Source: JAGNKE01 sp965230245 (lineage in GTDB: Bacteria > Pseudomonadota > Alphaproteobacteria > Micavibrionales > Micavibrionaceae). From it: a stretch of DNA of 64,000 bases. The stretch lies in assembly GCA_965230245.1 (NCBI GenBank), contig OZ246000.1, forward strand, positions 1,550,001 through 1,614,000. Direction: 5' to 3'. The translations under genes were made by a program, and so were the position numbers. Positions 28,597 to 35,898 of the stretch are shown here, piece by piece. The notes beneath the pieces are model-generated. The model was not told the DNA's origin. It was given only the letters and a program-made list of their open reading frames with translations, and searched no databases. Numbering within the stretch: the first letter of the stretch is position 1; each line of letters opens with the position of its first letter.

Positions 28597-29490
28597 ATGA
28601 CAAAATTTACGCTGGCTATTCATGGCGGAGCCTTTCTGGGTGAAAAAGAATACTCAAAACAAACGCAATTCCTGAAAGATGTCCTGCACGAGGGGCATAA
28701 GGCACTTTATGAGAAAAAAAGCGCCTTTGACGTCGTCTGCGAAGCCGTTTGCATGATGGAAAACTCCGGCCTCTATATCGCCGGCAAGGGTGCAGGCGCC
28801 AACTCAGCCGGAGAATATGAACTCGATGCATCTGTTATGGATGGCAAAACGGGGCAGGCGGGCGCAGTCGCATCTCTCAAAAGCTATAAAAACCCTGTCT
28901 ACGCAGCGCGCAAAGTGATGGAGGACAGCCCGCATGTCCTCATGGTCTCAGACGGGGCAGAAAAATTCCTCGTCGATAAAGGATTGGAGCGCATCACCGA
29001 CCCTAAAAATTACTTTACGCCATCTCATCCCGAAAGCCAGATGCAAAACAGGGGGGAAGGGAACACCGTTCACGGCACAGTCGGCGCAGTTGCACTGGAT
29101 CAGAACGGTAATCTGGCCGTTGCAACGTCAACAGGTGGCATTGTGGGCAAACTTGCGGGGCGTGTTGGTGATACACCAATTATCGGCGCGGCCAGCTATG
29201 CGGATGACACGGTCGCCGTATCGACAACGGGCTACGGCGAATATTATATACGCAACGTTGCTGCCTATGATGTGTCCGCCCGTATGAAATATCAGGGCCA
29301 TGGCCTCGCACAAAGCGTAGATGCCGTGCTTGATGGTATAAAACAGGCCGGCGGCTGGGGCGGGATCATCTCCGTCGACCGTAACGGGGACGTGAAATTG
29401 GGCTTCCGATGCACCGGAATGCATCGCGGATATGTGCGCGAAAACGGCGAAATCCGTGCATTTTCCTATCCAGAAGACAAAAACACGTAA
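28597..29490 (+). CDS. Isoaspartyl peptidase / L-asparaginase-like Ntn hydrolase
   Basis: Type-2 asparaginase family (T2) protein, 297 residues. Motifs: AIHGGAF at residues 7-13, the GKGAGANSAGEYELDASVMDG block, and GNTVHGTVGAVALD where autoproteolysis would free Thr161 as N-terminal nucleophile. Then GRVGDTPIIGAASYAD and STTGYGEYYIR complete the site. Such enzymes hydrolyse beta-aspartyl dipeptides and asparagine. Cytosolic (no signal peptide). It has a GGGAAAG site and lies between adk and rpsM, with a strong promoter beginning 27 bp after its stop, so it belongs to the secY-adk transcript. Substrate preference cannot be told from sequence. Confidence 0.9.
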   Translation: MTKFTLAIHGGAFLGEKEYSKQTQFLKDVLHEGHKALYEKKSAFDVVCEAVCMMENSGLYIAGKGAGANSAGEYELDASVMDGKTGQAGAVASLKSYKNPVYAARKVMEDSPHVLMVSDGAEKFLVDKGLERITDPKNYFTPSHPESQMQNRGEGNTVHGTVGAVALDQNGNLAVATSTGGIVGKLAGRVGDTPIIGAASYADDTVAVSTTGYGEYYIRNVAAYDVSARMKYQGHGLAQSVDAVLDGIKQAGGWGGIISVDRNGDVKLGFRCTGMHRGYVRENGEIRAFSYPEDKNT

Positions 29491-29516
29491 AAAATACCAA
29501 TTTCTCATAAAATTTG

Positions 29517-29544
29517 TTGACGTATCCTGCGGAATTCCTATAAT
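29517..29544 (+). promoter_or_regulatory. Promoter of the rpsM-rpsK-rpoA-rplQ unit
   Basis: TTGACG (29517-29522), 16-base spacer, TATAAT (29539-29544). Near-consensus; start expected about 29551, leaving a leader of about 165 nt before rpsM. Confidence 0.85.
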
Positions 29545-29716
29545 TCGGCGTCCCTCAATGGGATCGGTGCGTCTGCCGTGGTTTTGGCTTGCATCGTAAC
29601 ATGGTTTACAAACTGGCGCAGTGAAAGTGTAACGAACGGAGCTGTATACGGTTTGGCTGGATCAAAAAACGAAACAAAAAAAGTTTCTTGGTCTGAAAAA
29701 TTTGAAAGGAAAAGTA

Positions 29717-30088
29717 ATGGCACGTATTGCAGGGGTCAACGTACCCGACAGTAAGCGCATCCCTATTGCCCTGACATACATCACAGGCATTGGACGCACA
29801 ACAGCATTTAAACTCTGCGAAAAACTCGGTATCGATGTGCAGCAGCGCATGGGTCAGGCAGATGAAGACACACTCAACAAAATCCGCGCGGAAATTGAAT
29901 CCAGCGATCTGAAGATCGAAGGGGATCTGCGCCGTGAAGTGTCCATGAACATCAAACGCCTGATGGACATGAAATGCTATCGCGGCCTGCGTCACAGAAA
30001 CGGCCTGCCCGTTCGTGGCCAGCGCACAATCACCAATGCACGTACACGTAAAGGTCCGGCAAAACCAATCGCCGGCAAGAAGAAGTAA
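29717..30088 (+). CDS. rpsM: 30S ribosomal protein S13
   Basis: Head protein contacting P-site tRNA and the 50S, 123 residues. MARIAGVNVPDSKRIPIALTYITGIGRTTA and CYRGLRHRNGLPVRGQRTITNARTRKGP are diagnostic. The ATG at 29717 follows GAAAGGAAAAG; an in-frame TTG at 29702 would add five residues and has no site of its own. First gene behind the strong TTGACG/TATAAT promoter. Confidence 0.97.
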   Translation: MARIAGVNVPDSKRIPIALTYITGIGRTTAFKLCEKLGIDVQQRMGQADEDTLNKIRAEIESSDLKIEGDLRREVSMNIKRLMDMKCYRGLRHRNGLPVRGQRTITNARTRKGPAKPIAGKKK

Positions 30089-30103
30089 GGGAGGGCATGA
30101 ACA

Positions 30104-30487
30104 ATGGCTAAGCCAAGAGCTAAGAAAAAAGAGAAAAAGAATATCGTGTCCGGCGTCGTGCACGTAAACTCAACATTCAACAACACTTTGATCACAATCA
30201 GTGACGAACAAGGCAACGTGGTTTCATGGTCATCTTCCGGGATGATGGGTTTCAAAGGCTCCCGTAAATCCACACCTTACGCCGCCCAGATCGCTGCTGA
30301 AGATGCTGGCCGCAAGGCACAGGATCACGGCATGAAGGAACTGGACGTTCGCGTAAAAGGCCCGGGTTCAGGACGTGAATCCGCACTCCGTGCGCTTCAG
30401 GCAATCGGTTTTGTGATCAAGTCAATCCAGGACGTAACACCTGTTCCACACAACGGTTGCCGTCCTCCGAAAAGACGCCGCGTATAA
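30104..30487 (+). CDS. rpsK: 30S ribosomal protein S11
   Basis: Platform protein of the 30S, 127 residues. GVVHVNSTFNNTLITISDEQGNVVSWSSSGMMGFKGSRKSTPYAAQ and VKGPGSGRESALRALQ... DVTPVPHNGCRPPKRRRV are typical. RBS AAGGGAGGG. rpsD, often next in other lineages, is absent; rpoA follows after a hairpin. Confidence 0.97.
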   Translation: MAKPRAKKKEKKNIVSGVVHVNSTFNNTLITISDEQGNVVSWSSSGMMGFKGSRKSTPYAAQIAAEDAGRKAQDHGMKELDVRVKGPGSGRESALRALQAIGFVIKSIQDVTPVPHNGCRPPKRRRV

Positions 30488-30499
30488 TCGCGTATTGGA

Positions 30500-30533
30500 A
30501 AATGCTTCCGCGGGACAAACGGCGGGAGCATTT
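30500..30533 (+). promoter_or_regulatory. Strong intercistronic hairpin between rpsK and rpoA
   Basis: AAATGCT-TCCGC (30500-30511) paired with GCGGG-AGCATTT (30522-30533), 12 bp with one wobble, loop about ten. The tail is GTTGCTTAG, too poor in T for an efficient terminator; more likely an attenuator or an mRNA-processing/stability element that lowers or separates rpoA output. Confidence 0.55.
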
Positions 30534-30585
30534 GTTGCTTAGAATTTTAACTTAAACCTTACAGACGTAAGAGCAGGAGCGAAAG

Positions 30586-31602
30586 TTGATACAGAAAAAC
30601 TGGCAAGAGCTGATCAAACCGACAAAACTTGAAATCAAACAGGGCAACCTGCCGAACTCCGGTACTGTTGTTGCAGAGCCTCTGGAGCGTGGCTTTGGTC
30701 TGACACTGGGGAACGCCCTGCGTCGTATCCTTCTGTCATCCCTGCAGGGCGCGGCCGTAACAGCCGTTCAGATCGAAGGCGTATTGCACGAATTCTCTTC
30801 TATCGAAGGTGTTCGCGAAGACGTAACGGATATTATCCTGAACCTGAAGGCCTTGAGCGTGCGCATGCACTCCGAAGGTCCTAAGAAAATGAGATTGTCC
30901 GCCGAAGGTCCATGTGAAGTCACAGCCGCTCAGATCGAAGCAGGCGCAGACATCGAAATCATGAACCCTGATCTGGTTATTTGTACACTGGATAAAGGCG
31001 CGAAGCTGAATATGGAAATGACGGTCAACACAGGGAAGGGCTACCGTCCGGCATCTCATAACCGTCCGGAAGAAGCACCTGTTGGTCTGATTCCGATCGA
31101 TAGCGTTTTCTCACCCGTCCGTAAGGTGACATACGAAGTCACAGACACACGTGTCGGTCAGATCACAGACTACGATAAGCTGACCGTTCAGATCGAAACA
31201 AACGGTGTGATTTCTCCGGAAGACTCTGTCGCGTTCGCGGCACGCATCATGCAAGACCAGTTACAGGTCTTCGTAAACTTCGATGAGCCCGAAGAAGTCA
31301 AAGAGAAAGCCGAAGAAGAAGAACTGCCGTTCAACAAAAACCTTCTCAAAAAGGTCGAGGAACTCGAACTTTCCGTTCGGAGTGCAAACTGCCTCAAGAA
31401 CGACAACATCATCTACATCGGTGATCTGGTTCAAAAAAGCGAGAGCGACATGCTCCGTACGCCGAACTTCGGTCGTAAGTCTCTGAACGAGATCAAGGAA
31501 GTATTGTCCATGTTCGGTCTGCACCTTGGTATGCAGGTCGAAGGCTGGCCGCCCGAGAATATCGAGGAAATGGCCAAGAAACTGGACGATCAACAGTTCT
31601 AA
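30586..31602 (+). CDS. rpoA: DNA-directed RNA polymerase subunit alpha
   Basis: Scaffold for RNA polymerase assembly, 338 residues. N-terminal domain: GFGLTLGNALRRILLSSLQGAAVTAV; C-terminal domain with the DNA/activator-contact helices: LELSVRSANCLKNDNIIYIGDLVQKSE. The start is a TTG at 30586, supported by GAGCAGGAGCG immediately upstream and by the MIQKNWQELIKP beginning typical of alphaproteobacteria. rplQ follows after 176 bp. Confidence 0.97.
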   Translation: MIQKNWQELIKPTKLEIKQGNLPNSGTVVAEPLERGFGLTLGNALRRILLSSLQGAAVTAVQIEGVLHEFSSIEGVREDVTDIILNLKALSVRMHSEGPKKMRLSAEGPCEVTAAQIEAGADIEIMNPDLVICTLDKGAKLNMEMTVNTGKGYRPASHNRPEEAPVGLIPIDSVFSPVRKVTYEVTDTRVGQITDYDKLTVQIETNGVISPEDSVAFAARIMQDQLQVFVNFDEPEEVKEKAEEEELPFNKNLLKKVEELELSVRSANCLKNDNIIYIGDLVQKSESDMLRTPNFGRKSLNEIKEVLSMFGLHLGMQVEGWPPENIEEMAKKLDDQQF

Positions 31603-31616
31603 TAGTTTTGTTCTAA

Positions 31617-31751
31617 GGAGCTGGGGATATGTATCCTGCTCCTTGAACCTTAACAGGGCATGATGCCCGCCCCGTAGACAGAACGGCCAAGTGCGGCAGG
31701 TGGTAGACGGTAATACAATGGTTTCCGTACCAACAAAGAATTTACGGAGCC
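31617..31751 (+). promoter_or_regulatory. Structured rpoA-rplQ spacer
   Basis: The 176-bp spacer has two hairpins: GGAGC/GCTCC with inner GGATA/TATCC (31617-31642), and TCCGTA/TACGGA (31724-31729, 31743-31748) extended by GG/CC. No promoter or coding frame is convincing. Possibly a translational control or processing element for L17. Confidence 0.4.
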
Positions 31752-31778
31752 GCAACTTGAAAGAAAGGTAGACGTGAC

Positions 31779-32237
31779 ATGAGACATGGCATGAGACAAC
31801 GTAAACTGAACCGCTCATCATCCCACCGTAAGGCGATGCTGGCAAACATGGCTGCTGCGCTGATCAAGCACGAGCAGATCAAAACAACACTGCCGAAGGC
31901 AAAAGAACTTAAACCATATGTTGAAAAACTGATCACATTGGGCAAACAAGCGTCTGCTGATCCAAAAGTGGCTCTTTCAAAGCGACGCAAGGCAATTGCC
32001 GTATTACGCGACGAAGCGATGGTGAAGAAGATATTTGAAGTTCTGGCCGAGCGCTATGAAGACCGTCCCGGTGGCTACACACGCGTCCTGAAGGCGGGTT
32101 TCCGCTATGGCGACGCTGCACCGATTGCAGTCATCGAACTGGTTGACCGTGACCCTGAAGCAAAAGGTCAGGACTCCGGCCCGACACAATTCGAAGATGA
32201 CTTCGAAGACGAAGAGCAAATCGCCGCAGCCGGCTAA
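31779..32237 (+). CDS. rplQ: 50S ribosomal protein L17
   Basis: Exit-tunnel-face protein, 152 residues; the alphaproteobacterial form has about 138-145. MRHGMRQRKLNRSSSHRKAMLANMAAALIKHEQIKTTLPKAKELKPYVEKLITLGK is diagnostic; the C terminus is acidic (QFEDDFEDEEQIAAAG). RBS AAGAAAGGT. Last gene of the cluster; a strong terminator follows 27 bp later. Confidence 0.97.
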   Translation: MRHGMRQRKLNRSSSHRKAMLANMAAALIKHEQIKTTLPKAKELKPYVEKLITLGKQASADPKVALSKRRKAIAVLRDEAMVKKIFEVLAERYEDRPGGYTRVLKAGFRYGDAAPIAVIELVDRDPEAKGQDSGPTQFEDDFEDEEQIAAAG

Positions 32238-32263
32238 TAATCTCACTTCAGCTTGATAATTCT

Positions 32264-32292
32264 AAAAGCCCTTCGCTTCGAAGGGCTTTTTC
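32264..32292. terminator. Bidirectional terminator between rplQ and the convergent membrane-protein gene
   Basis: AAAAGCCCTTCG/CGAAGGGCTTTT with a CTT loop and T-run on both strands: 12-bp perfect stem. It ends the alpha operon and, on the other strand, the gene that stops at 32317. Confidence 0.92.
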
Positions 32293-32316
32293 TATTCCCG
32301 TTTGACTCAGCTGGCG

Positions 32317-33105
32317 TTACAGAAGATAAAAATAAACATAAGTGAAAAAGGCAATATGCTGAATCACATAGATTTCTAAGCTTTTATGCCCGATATAACG
32401 CCAGAGTTTCCCCTGATGGTTTTTTGGCTTCTTTTTGATGGAATTGAGAAGCAAAGCTTTAAAGTTAAACAAAAGCCACATAATGACAGCCAGACAGGGG
32501 ATAAGCATCAGTACAAGAACCCAACTCAAGTCTTCCTTGTAACTCATAAAAACCAGATACACGCATGACGCAAAGACAAAGTAATCCCGAGGGTTAACAA
32601 TTTCTTTGGGAACTATACTTTTGTTAACATTAATCCATCCCGCCATAGCCAGAATCAGAGCCATCGTTCCGAATTGAAAAAAGATATCACTGGGGATAGC
32701 CAGAATAATAAAAACAACGTTTGCAGCCCAGAACAGATATTTATTCCGGATAAGGATTTCCATCATAGGCTCGAGAATATAACGAATGGCAATAATCGTA
32801 CCCAGAACATAAGCTCTAATGACACCGAAATAAAAAAAACTGCAAATCGTCGTAGCTATGGCACCAAGCCATAAAGACCAGCTGGTCTTGTAACCGGCAT
32901 TAAAACCGATAGTGACGAGAAAAACAGGGAGTAAAGCCATGTCAGGTATGCGAGCCACACGTGGCTCATCATTAAAAACATAAACGATTGTGTGACCGAA
33001 GATCATAAAGCCAACCGTAATGGCAAAAAGGTCGTATGCCCTGATATGACTTTTCAGGAAGATCAAAACCCTATCAAGACTTTTAATTCCCGTAATGGAA
33101 GACAA
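32317..33105 (-). CDS. Polytopic membrane protein, acyltransferase-3/TraX-like
   Basis: A 262-residue, very hydrophobic protein with about eight membrane segments. The C-terminal segment (YIGHKSLEIYVIQHIAFF) resembles the closing GxxSLEIYxxH helix of the TraX/acyltransferase-3 superfamily, and an early RIPDMALLPVFLVTIGF segment fits too. These families acetylate or otherwise acylate surface molecules; substrate unknown here. Shorter than full acyltransferase-3 proteins (about 350) but near TraX length. Base composition is more AT-rich than the ribosomal cluster. It follows panB-panC at 93 bp on the same strand and may be part of that transcript. Confidence 0.55.
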   Translation of the reverse strand: MSSITGIKSLDRVLIFLKSHIRAYDLFAITVGFMIFGHTIVYVFNDEPRVARIPDMALLPVFLVTIGFNAGYKTSWSLWLGAIATTICSFFYFGVIRAYVLGTIIAIRYILEPMMEILIRNKYLFWAANVVFIILAIPSDIFFQFGTMALILAMAGWINVNKSIVPKEIVNPRDYFVFASCVYLVFMSYKEDLSWVLVLMLIPCLAVIMWLLFNFKALLLNSIKKKPKNHQGKLWRYIGHKSLEIYVIQHIAFFTYVYFYLL

Positions 33106-33198
33106 AAAACACCCCGAAATTTTTCATATGACCTGTAATACATTGATATTAAATGTTTGCGACATATCTACAGTACCCAGTCTTCAAAAAATAGAAAA

Positions 33199-34008
33199 CT
33201 ATCGAATAGAAAAATTGTCAATCAGGCGTGTTTTTCCTATCCACGCAGCGGCAAGGATACGATTCCATCGGACATCGACATAATCCACCTTATCAAATCC
33301 TGCATCTTTGATTTGTCGCACGGCCTTTGCACAAACATCCGTATGACCCGAACCGCTTTTGATGGCAGAGGCCGCATTGAGCAGAACCTTGTTCAGCCGT
33401 CGGGCAATGCTTAACTCGTCCTGCGACAGATAGGCATTCCTTGAAGACAGTGCCAGCCCCTCATCATCGCGCACAATTTCGCCGCCGATAATCTCGATCT
33501 CCATGTCCTGAGTTTTTACCATTTCCCGAATGACCTGAAGCTGCTGAAAGTCTTTCTCGCCAAAGACGGCCAGATCGGGCTGAACGGCTTGAAAGAGGCG
33601 GTGAACCACATTCACAACCCCATCAAAGAAATGCGGCCTGAAATCCGTTTCAAGACCATCCCCCTCAGCTCCCGCCTTCACGTTTGAGTCCAGACCATCG
33701 GGGTAAATTTCCGCCTGCGTCGGCAGGAAAACAACATCTGCACCGGCTTCTGCCAGCAAGGCGACATCTTTTTCCTCATCACGTGGGTAAGAATCAAAGT
33801 CTTCGTGCGGGGCAAATTGTGTCGGATTAACAAAAATACTGACCACCACAAAACCCGAAAGTGCTTTGGCATTGCGGACAAGGGAGAGATGCCCCTCATG
33901 CAAAGCGCCCATGGTGGGCACAAAACCAACCGTATGACCCGCATCCTTCGCACTCTTGCGCAAGTCGCGAAGTTCAATCGTATCTTTGATAATCACCGGA
34001 GCACACAT
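33199..34008 (-). CDS. panC: Pantothenate synthetase
   Basis: Joins pantoate and beta-alanine with ATP in the last step of vitamin B5 synthesis. 269 residues. ATP-binding PTMGALHEGH at residues 31-40, IFVNPTQFAPHEDFDSYPR, FGEKDFQQLQVIREM and SSRNAYLS are intact. Start ATG at 34008 has a poor ribosome site; it lies 23 bp after panB, so translation may depend on coupling. Confidence 0.95.
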   Translation of the reverse strand: MCAPVIIKDTIELRDLRKSAKDAGHTVGFVPTMGALHEGHLSLVRNAKALSGFVVVSIFVNPTQFAPHEDFDSYPRDEEKDVALLAEAGADVVFLPTQAEIYPDGLDSNVKAGAEGDGLETDFRPHFFDGVVNVVHRLFQAVQPDLAVFGEKDFQQLQVIREMVKTQDMEIEIIGGEIVRDDEGLALSSRNAYLSQDELSIARRLNKVLLNAASAIKSGSGHTDVCAKAVRQIKDAGFDKVDYVDVRWNRILAAAWIGKTRLIDNFSIR

Positions 34009-34031
34009 ACTTTGAATTCTCTATATAATGT

Positions 34032-34868
34032 CTAATTTTTATCTTTAGACAGAGCAAGGTAGGTGTGCTCCGAAGCAGGGAAAGCGCCTGATCTCACATC
34101 CGCCGCATAATTTTTGACCGCTTCACCGATCACCTCATCTAGCGCTGCATATTGCTTCACGAATTTAGGCACATGGCCGTGAAACAGCCCCAGCATATCC
34201 TCTGTGACCAGAACTTGCCCGTCACAAGCAGCAGACGCTCCGATCCCGACCGTTGGAATGCTGACGTTTTCGGTAATCATTCTGGAGACGGGCTCCACCG
34301 TGCCTTCAATCAGAAGCGCAAACGCACCAGCCTGTTCTGCAACCTTCGCATCATGCAGGAGCGAAGCCGCTTCATCATCCGTCTTGCCCTTCACCTTATA
34401 TCCGCCGTCCTTAACAACAGATTGCGGCTTCAGCCCGATATGCGCCATAACCTGAATGCCTTGACCGACCAGATAAACAATCGTTTCTTGTATCTCAGCG
34501 CCGCCCTCGATCTTGACGGCATCGCAGCCCGTTTCCTCAAGCAAGCGTTTCGCATTTTGATAGGCAAATTCGGGACCATCTTCAAAACTGCCGTAGGGCA
34601 TATCAATAACGACCGCCGACGTCTTTGCTTGACGCATCACGGCCTTGCCGTGGGCAATCATCATATCCAGATTCACGCCAAGCGTATTCTCCATGCCGTA
34701 AAGCGCGGTGCCCATCGAATCGCCCACCAGCAAAACATCGCAATGCGGATCTAGAATATGAGCCATCGGCGCGGAATAGGCTGTAAGCCAGACCATAGGC
34801 GTATCTTTATTTTTGTGGGATTGGATATCTGTAACGCTGAGGCGCGGTTTTTGATTCTTTTGATCCAT
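34032..34868 (-). CDS. panB: 3-methyl-2-oxobutanoate hydroxymethyltransferase
   Basis: Adds a hydroxymethyl group from methylene-tetrahydrofolate to ketoisovalerate, the first step of pantothenate synthesis. 278 residues, TIM-barrel. Magnesium-site VGDSMG (Asp50), DMPYGSF, the AVKIEGG strand, HIGLKPQ, and GIGASAACDGQVLVTEDMLGL are typical. Forms an operon with panC. The promoter is not clear. Confidence 0.95.
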   Translation of the reverse strand: MDQKNQKPRLSVTDIQSHKNKDTPMVWLTAYSAPMAHILDPHCDVLLVGDSMGTALYGMENTLGVNLDMMIAHGKAVMRQAKTSAVVIDMPYGSFEDGPEFAYQNAKRLLEETGCDAVKIEGGAEIQETIVYLVGQGIQVMAHIGLKPQSVVKDGGYKVKGKTDDEAASLLHDAKVAEQAGAFALLIEGTVEPVSRMITENVSIPTVGIGASAACDGQVLVTEDMLGLFHGHVPKFVKQYAALDEVIGEAVKNYAADVRSGAFPASEHTYLALSKDKN

Positions 34869-35252
34869 ATTATTGTCTTTACCGGCAACTCCGCCGAACC
34901 ATATTTTATATTAGAAAAACGCTACAAGTTTTAAGTGTGGTTATGATTATCAGAAAACTTTTTCTTATTCTAGCCTTGCAATCGCCTTTGCGGCATAGCG
35001 CTCGGCAGGAACTAGTCCATGAAACCTCAAAAGAAAAGAGAGCAGCCAATCAAAAAGGGAAGCAGCCGTAAAACCGCTTCCCTTTTTATTTAAATGAAAA
35101 AGGCGCCGAACCCGCTCGGACGCCCCTTTCCCCCAACTTCAAAGGCTTGTTTTTGCCTATTCTCTGTTTTGTTTGTTTTCAGCCGTTTATTTTTATTTGG
35201 CTGTTATTATTCCGTGTTCAACTCGCTTGCTTACTATTGCGTTTCTGACACT
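34869..35252. other. Intergenic region upstream of panB
   Basis: AT-rich, 384 bp. It holds the unassigned panB promoter, a strong terminator at 35052-35087 and the untranslated 3' part of the small - strand gene that ends at 35253. No credible gene on the + strand. Confidence 0.6.
35052..35087. terminator. Perfect 12-bp stem terminator, serving the small - strand gene
   Basis: AAAAAGGGAAGC (35052-35063) and GCTTCCCTTTTT (35076-35087), loop of 12. T-runs on both strands make it bidirectional. On the - strand it lies 165 bases beyond the stop of the 87-residue reading frame whose promoter is at 35547-35575. Confidence 0.88.
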
Positions 35253-35516
35253 TCACCCAAGGTCACGACCCTTCCCAAGTGCGGCGGAAAAAGCCGCAAA
35301 ATTGATGTAGCCGGGAAATCCAAAAAAGCTAACAAACTTGAGACCGTCTTTACCTTCCGTGAGCGAACTTTTAAATGGTGCAATATCACCCAGCCCGTAA
35401 CTATCTTTTTTCTTATTTCGGGCTGCACCACGGTCGGCCTGAGACAACATTTGTATGTTTTTGTCCTTGGTGCCTGCACCAACCTGTACACTCTCAAAGG
35501 ATCTACTTGCTGACAT
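35253..35516 (-). CDS. Small orphan protein with its own promoter and terminator
   Basis: I do not recognise this 87-residue protein. It is soluble, basic in the middle (RGAARNKKKDS) with a Phe/Gly-rich C-terminal third (FVSFFGFPGYINFAAFSAALGKG), no signal peptide. Support for it being real: a TTGACG-N17-TAGATT promoter 35 or so bases upstream, a GGAAAG site at moderate distance from the ATG, and a strong terminator downstream. Two overlapping frames (a + strand one at 35094-35513 and a second - strand frame) lack such signals. It may equally be the coding part of a small regulatory RNA gene. Confidence 0.5.
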   Translation of the reverse strand: MSASRSFESVQVGAGTKDKNIQMLSQADRGAARNKKKDSYGLGDIAPFKSSLTEGKDGLKFVSFFGFPGYINFAAFSAALGKGRDLG

Positions 35517-35546
35517 CTTTTTGTCTTTCCATTTCCTTATGATCTC

Positions 35547-35575
35547 AATCTACAGAAAAACTTTCTCATCGTCAA
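35547..35575 (-). promoter_or_regulatory. Promoter of the small - strand gene
   Basis: Read on the - strand: TTGACG (35575-35570), 17-base spacer, TAGATT (35552-35547). Near-consensus with ideal spacing. Confidence 0.7.
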
Positions 35576-35694
35576 GAAAAAATGATGTAAAAATTTTGAC
35601 TTTTTTTATTTAAAAACAACAGTAAAAGAGGTTTTGATTTGTATATTGGGTAACTAATACTCAAGTATCAGTAAGTAAAATACTATAAAATAAT

Positions 35695-35733
35695 TAGATA
35701 GTTTCGGTTTTGGTGTAGATAGTTTCGGTTTTG
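35695..35733 (+). repeat. 18-bp tandem direct repeat, 21-bp period
   Basis: TAGATAGTTTCGGTTTTG occurs at 35695-35712 and again, identical, at 35716-35733. A 21-bp period is two helical turns, placing both copies on the same DNA face as expected for a pair of operator sites. Confidence 0.75.
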
Positions 35734-35746
35734 ATTAAATAATCAA
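35731..35746. promoter_or_regulatory. 16-bp palindrome TTGATTA-AA-TAATCAA
   Basis: Perfect 7-bp arms with a two-base centre, abutting the second copy of the direct repeat. Typical size for a dimeric repressor or activator site. Confidence 0.55.
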
Positions 35747-35826
35747 TAACGAAACGACCCCGCTTGTGTCAAGCACTTAAAAATGTGCCTAACCTCTTGT
35801 TTTCCGCGCATTTAAGGTTCATGATA

Positions 35827-35864
35827 GGCGCGATTTGGAGGCGCCCGTAAAAGCGGGTTTTTTT
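35827..35864 (+). promoter_or_regulatory. Possible attenuator before glyS
   Basis: Two stems that cannot form together: GGCGC/GCGCC (35827-35831 with 35841-35845) and CCCG/CGGG (35844-35847 with 35854-35857), the latter followed by seven T (35858-35864). This has the architecture of a transcription attenuator. Alternatively TTGTTT-N17-CATGAT (35797-35825) is the promoter and transcription starts inside the first stem; both readings are tentative. Confidence 0.4.
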
Positions 35865-35898
35865 ATGACACAAGTAAAAACAAACGGATTATTAGGGT

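Larger units (their letters stand above)
35517..35898. other. AT-rich regulatory region upstream of glyS
   Basis: 382 bp without a gene. From left to right: - strand promoter (35547-35575), inverted repeat ATACT-CA-AGTAT (35657-35668), an 18-bp direct repeat, a 16-bp palindrome and two competing hairpins before the glyS start; see separate entries. Confidence 0.7.

Noticed and set aside
31690..31760. tRNA-like phrase (GGTGGTAGACGG) in the rpoA-rplQ spacer
   Set aside because: D-loop resemblance only; no acceptor stem, no T-arm GGTTCGA, no CCA and no cloverleaf pairing.
35019..35093. 24-codon frame preceded by an AGGAA site and running through the 35052-35087 terminator
   Set aside because: The coding part is the terminator stem itself; too short and basic to support as a gene.
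35094..35513. 139-codon + strand frame opposite the small orphan gene
   Set aside because: No ribosome site, Cys/Phe-rich hydrophobic translation, begins right after a terminator; the - strand has the better signals.
35760..35864. Glycine riboswitch before glyS
   Set aside because: None of the conserved aptamer core bases were found; only simple hairpins are present.
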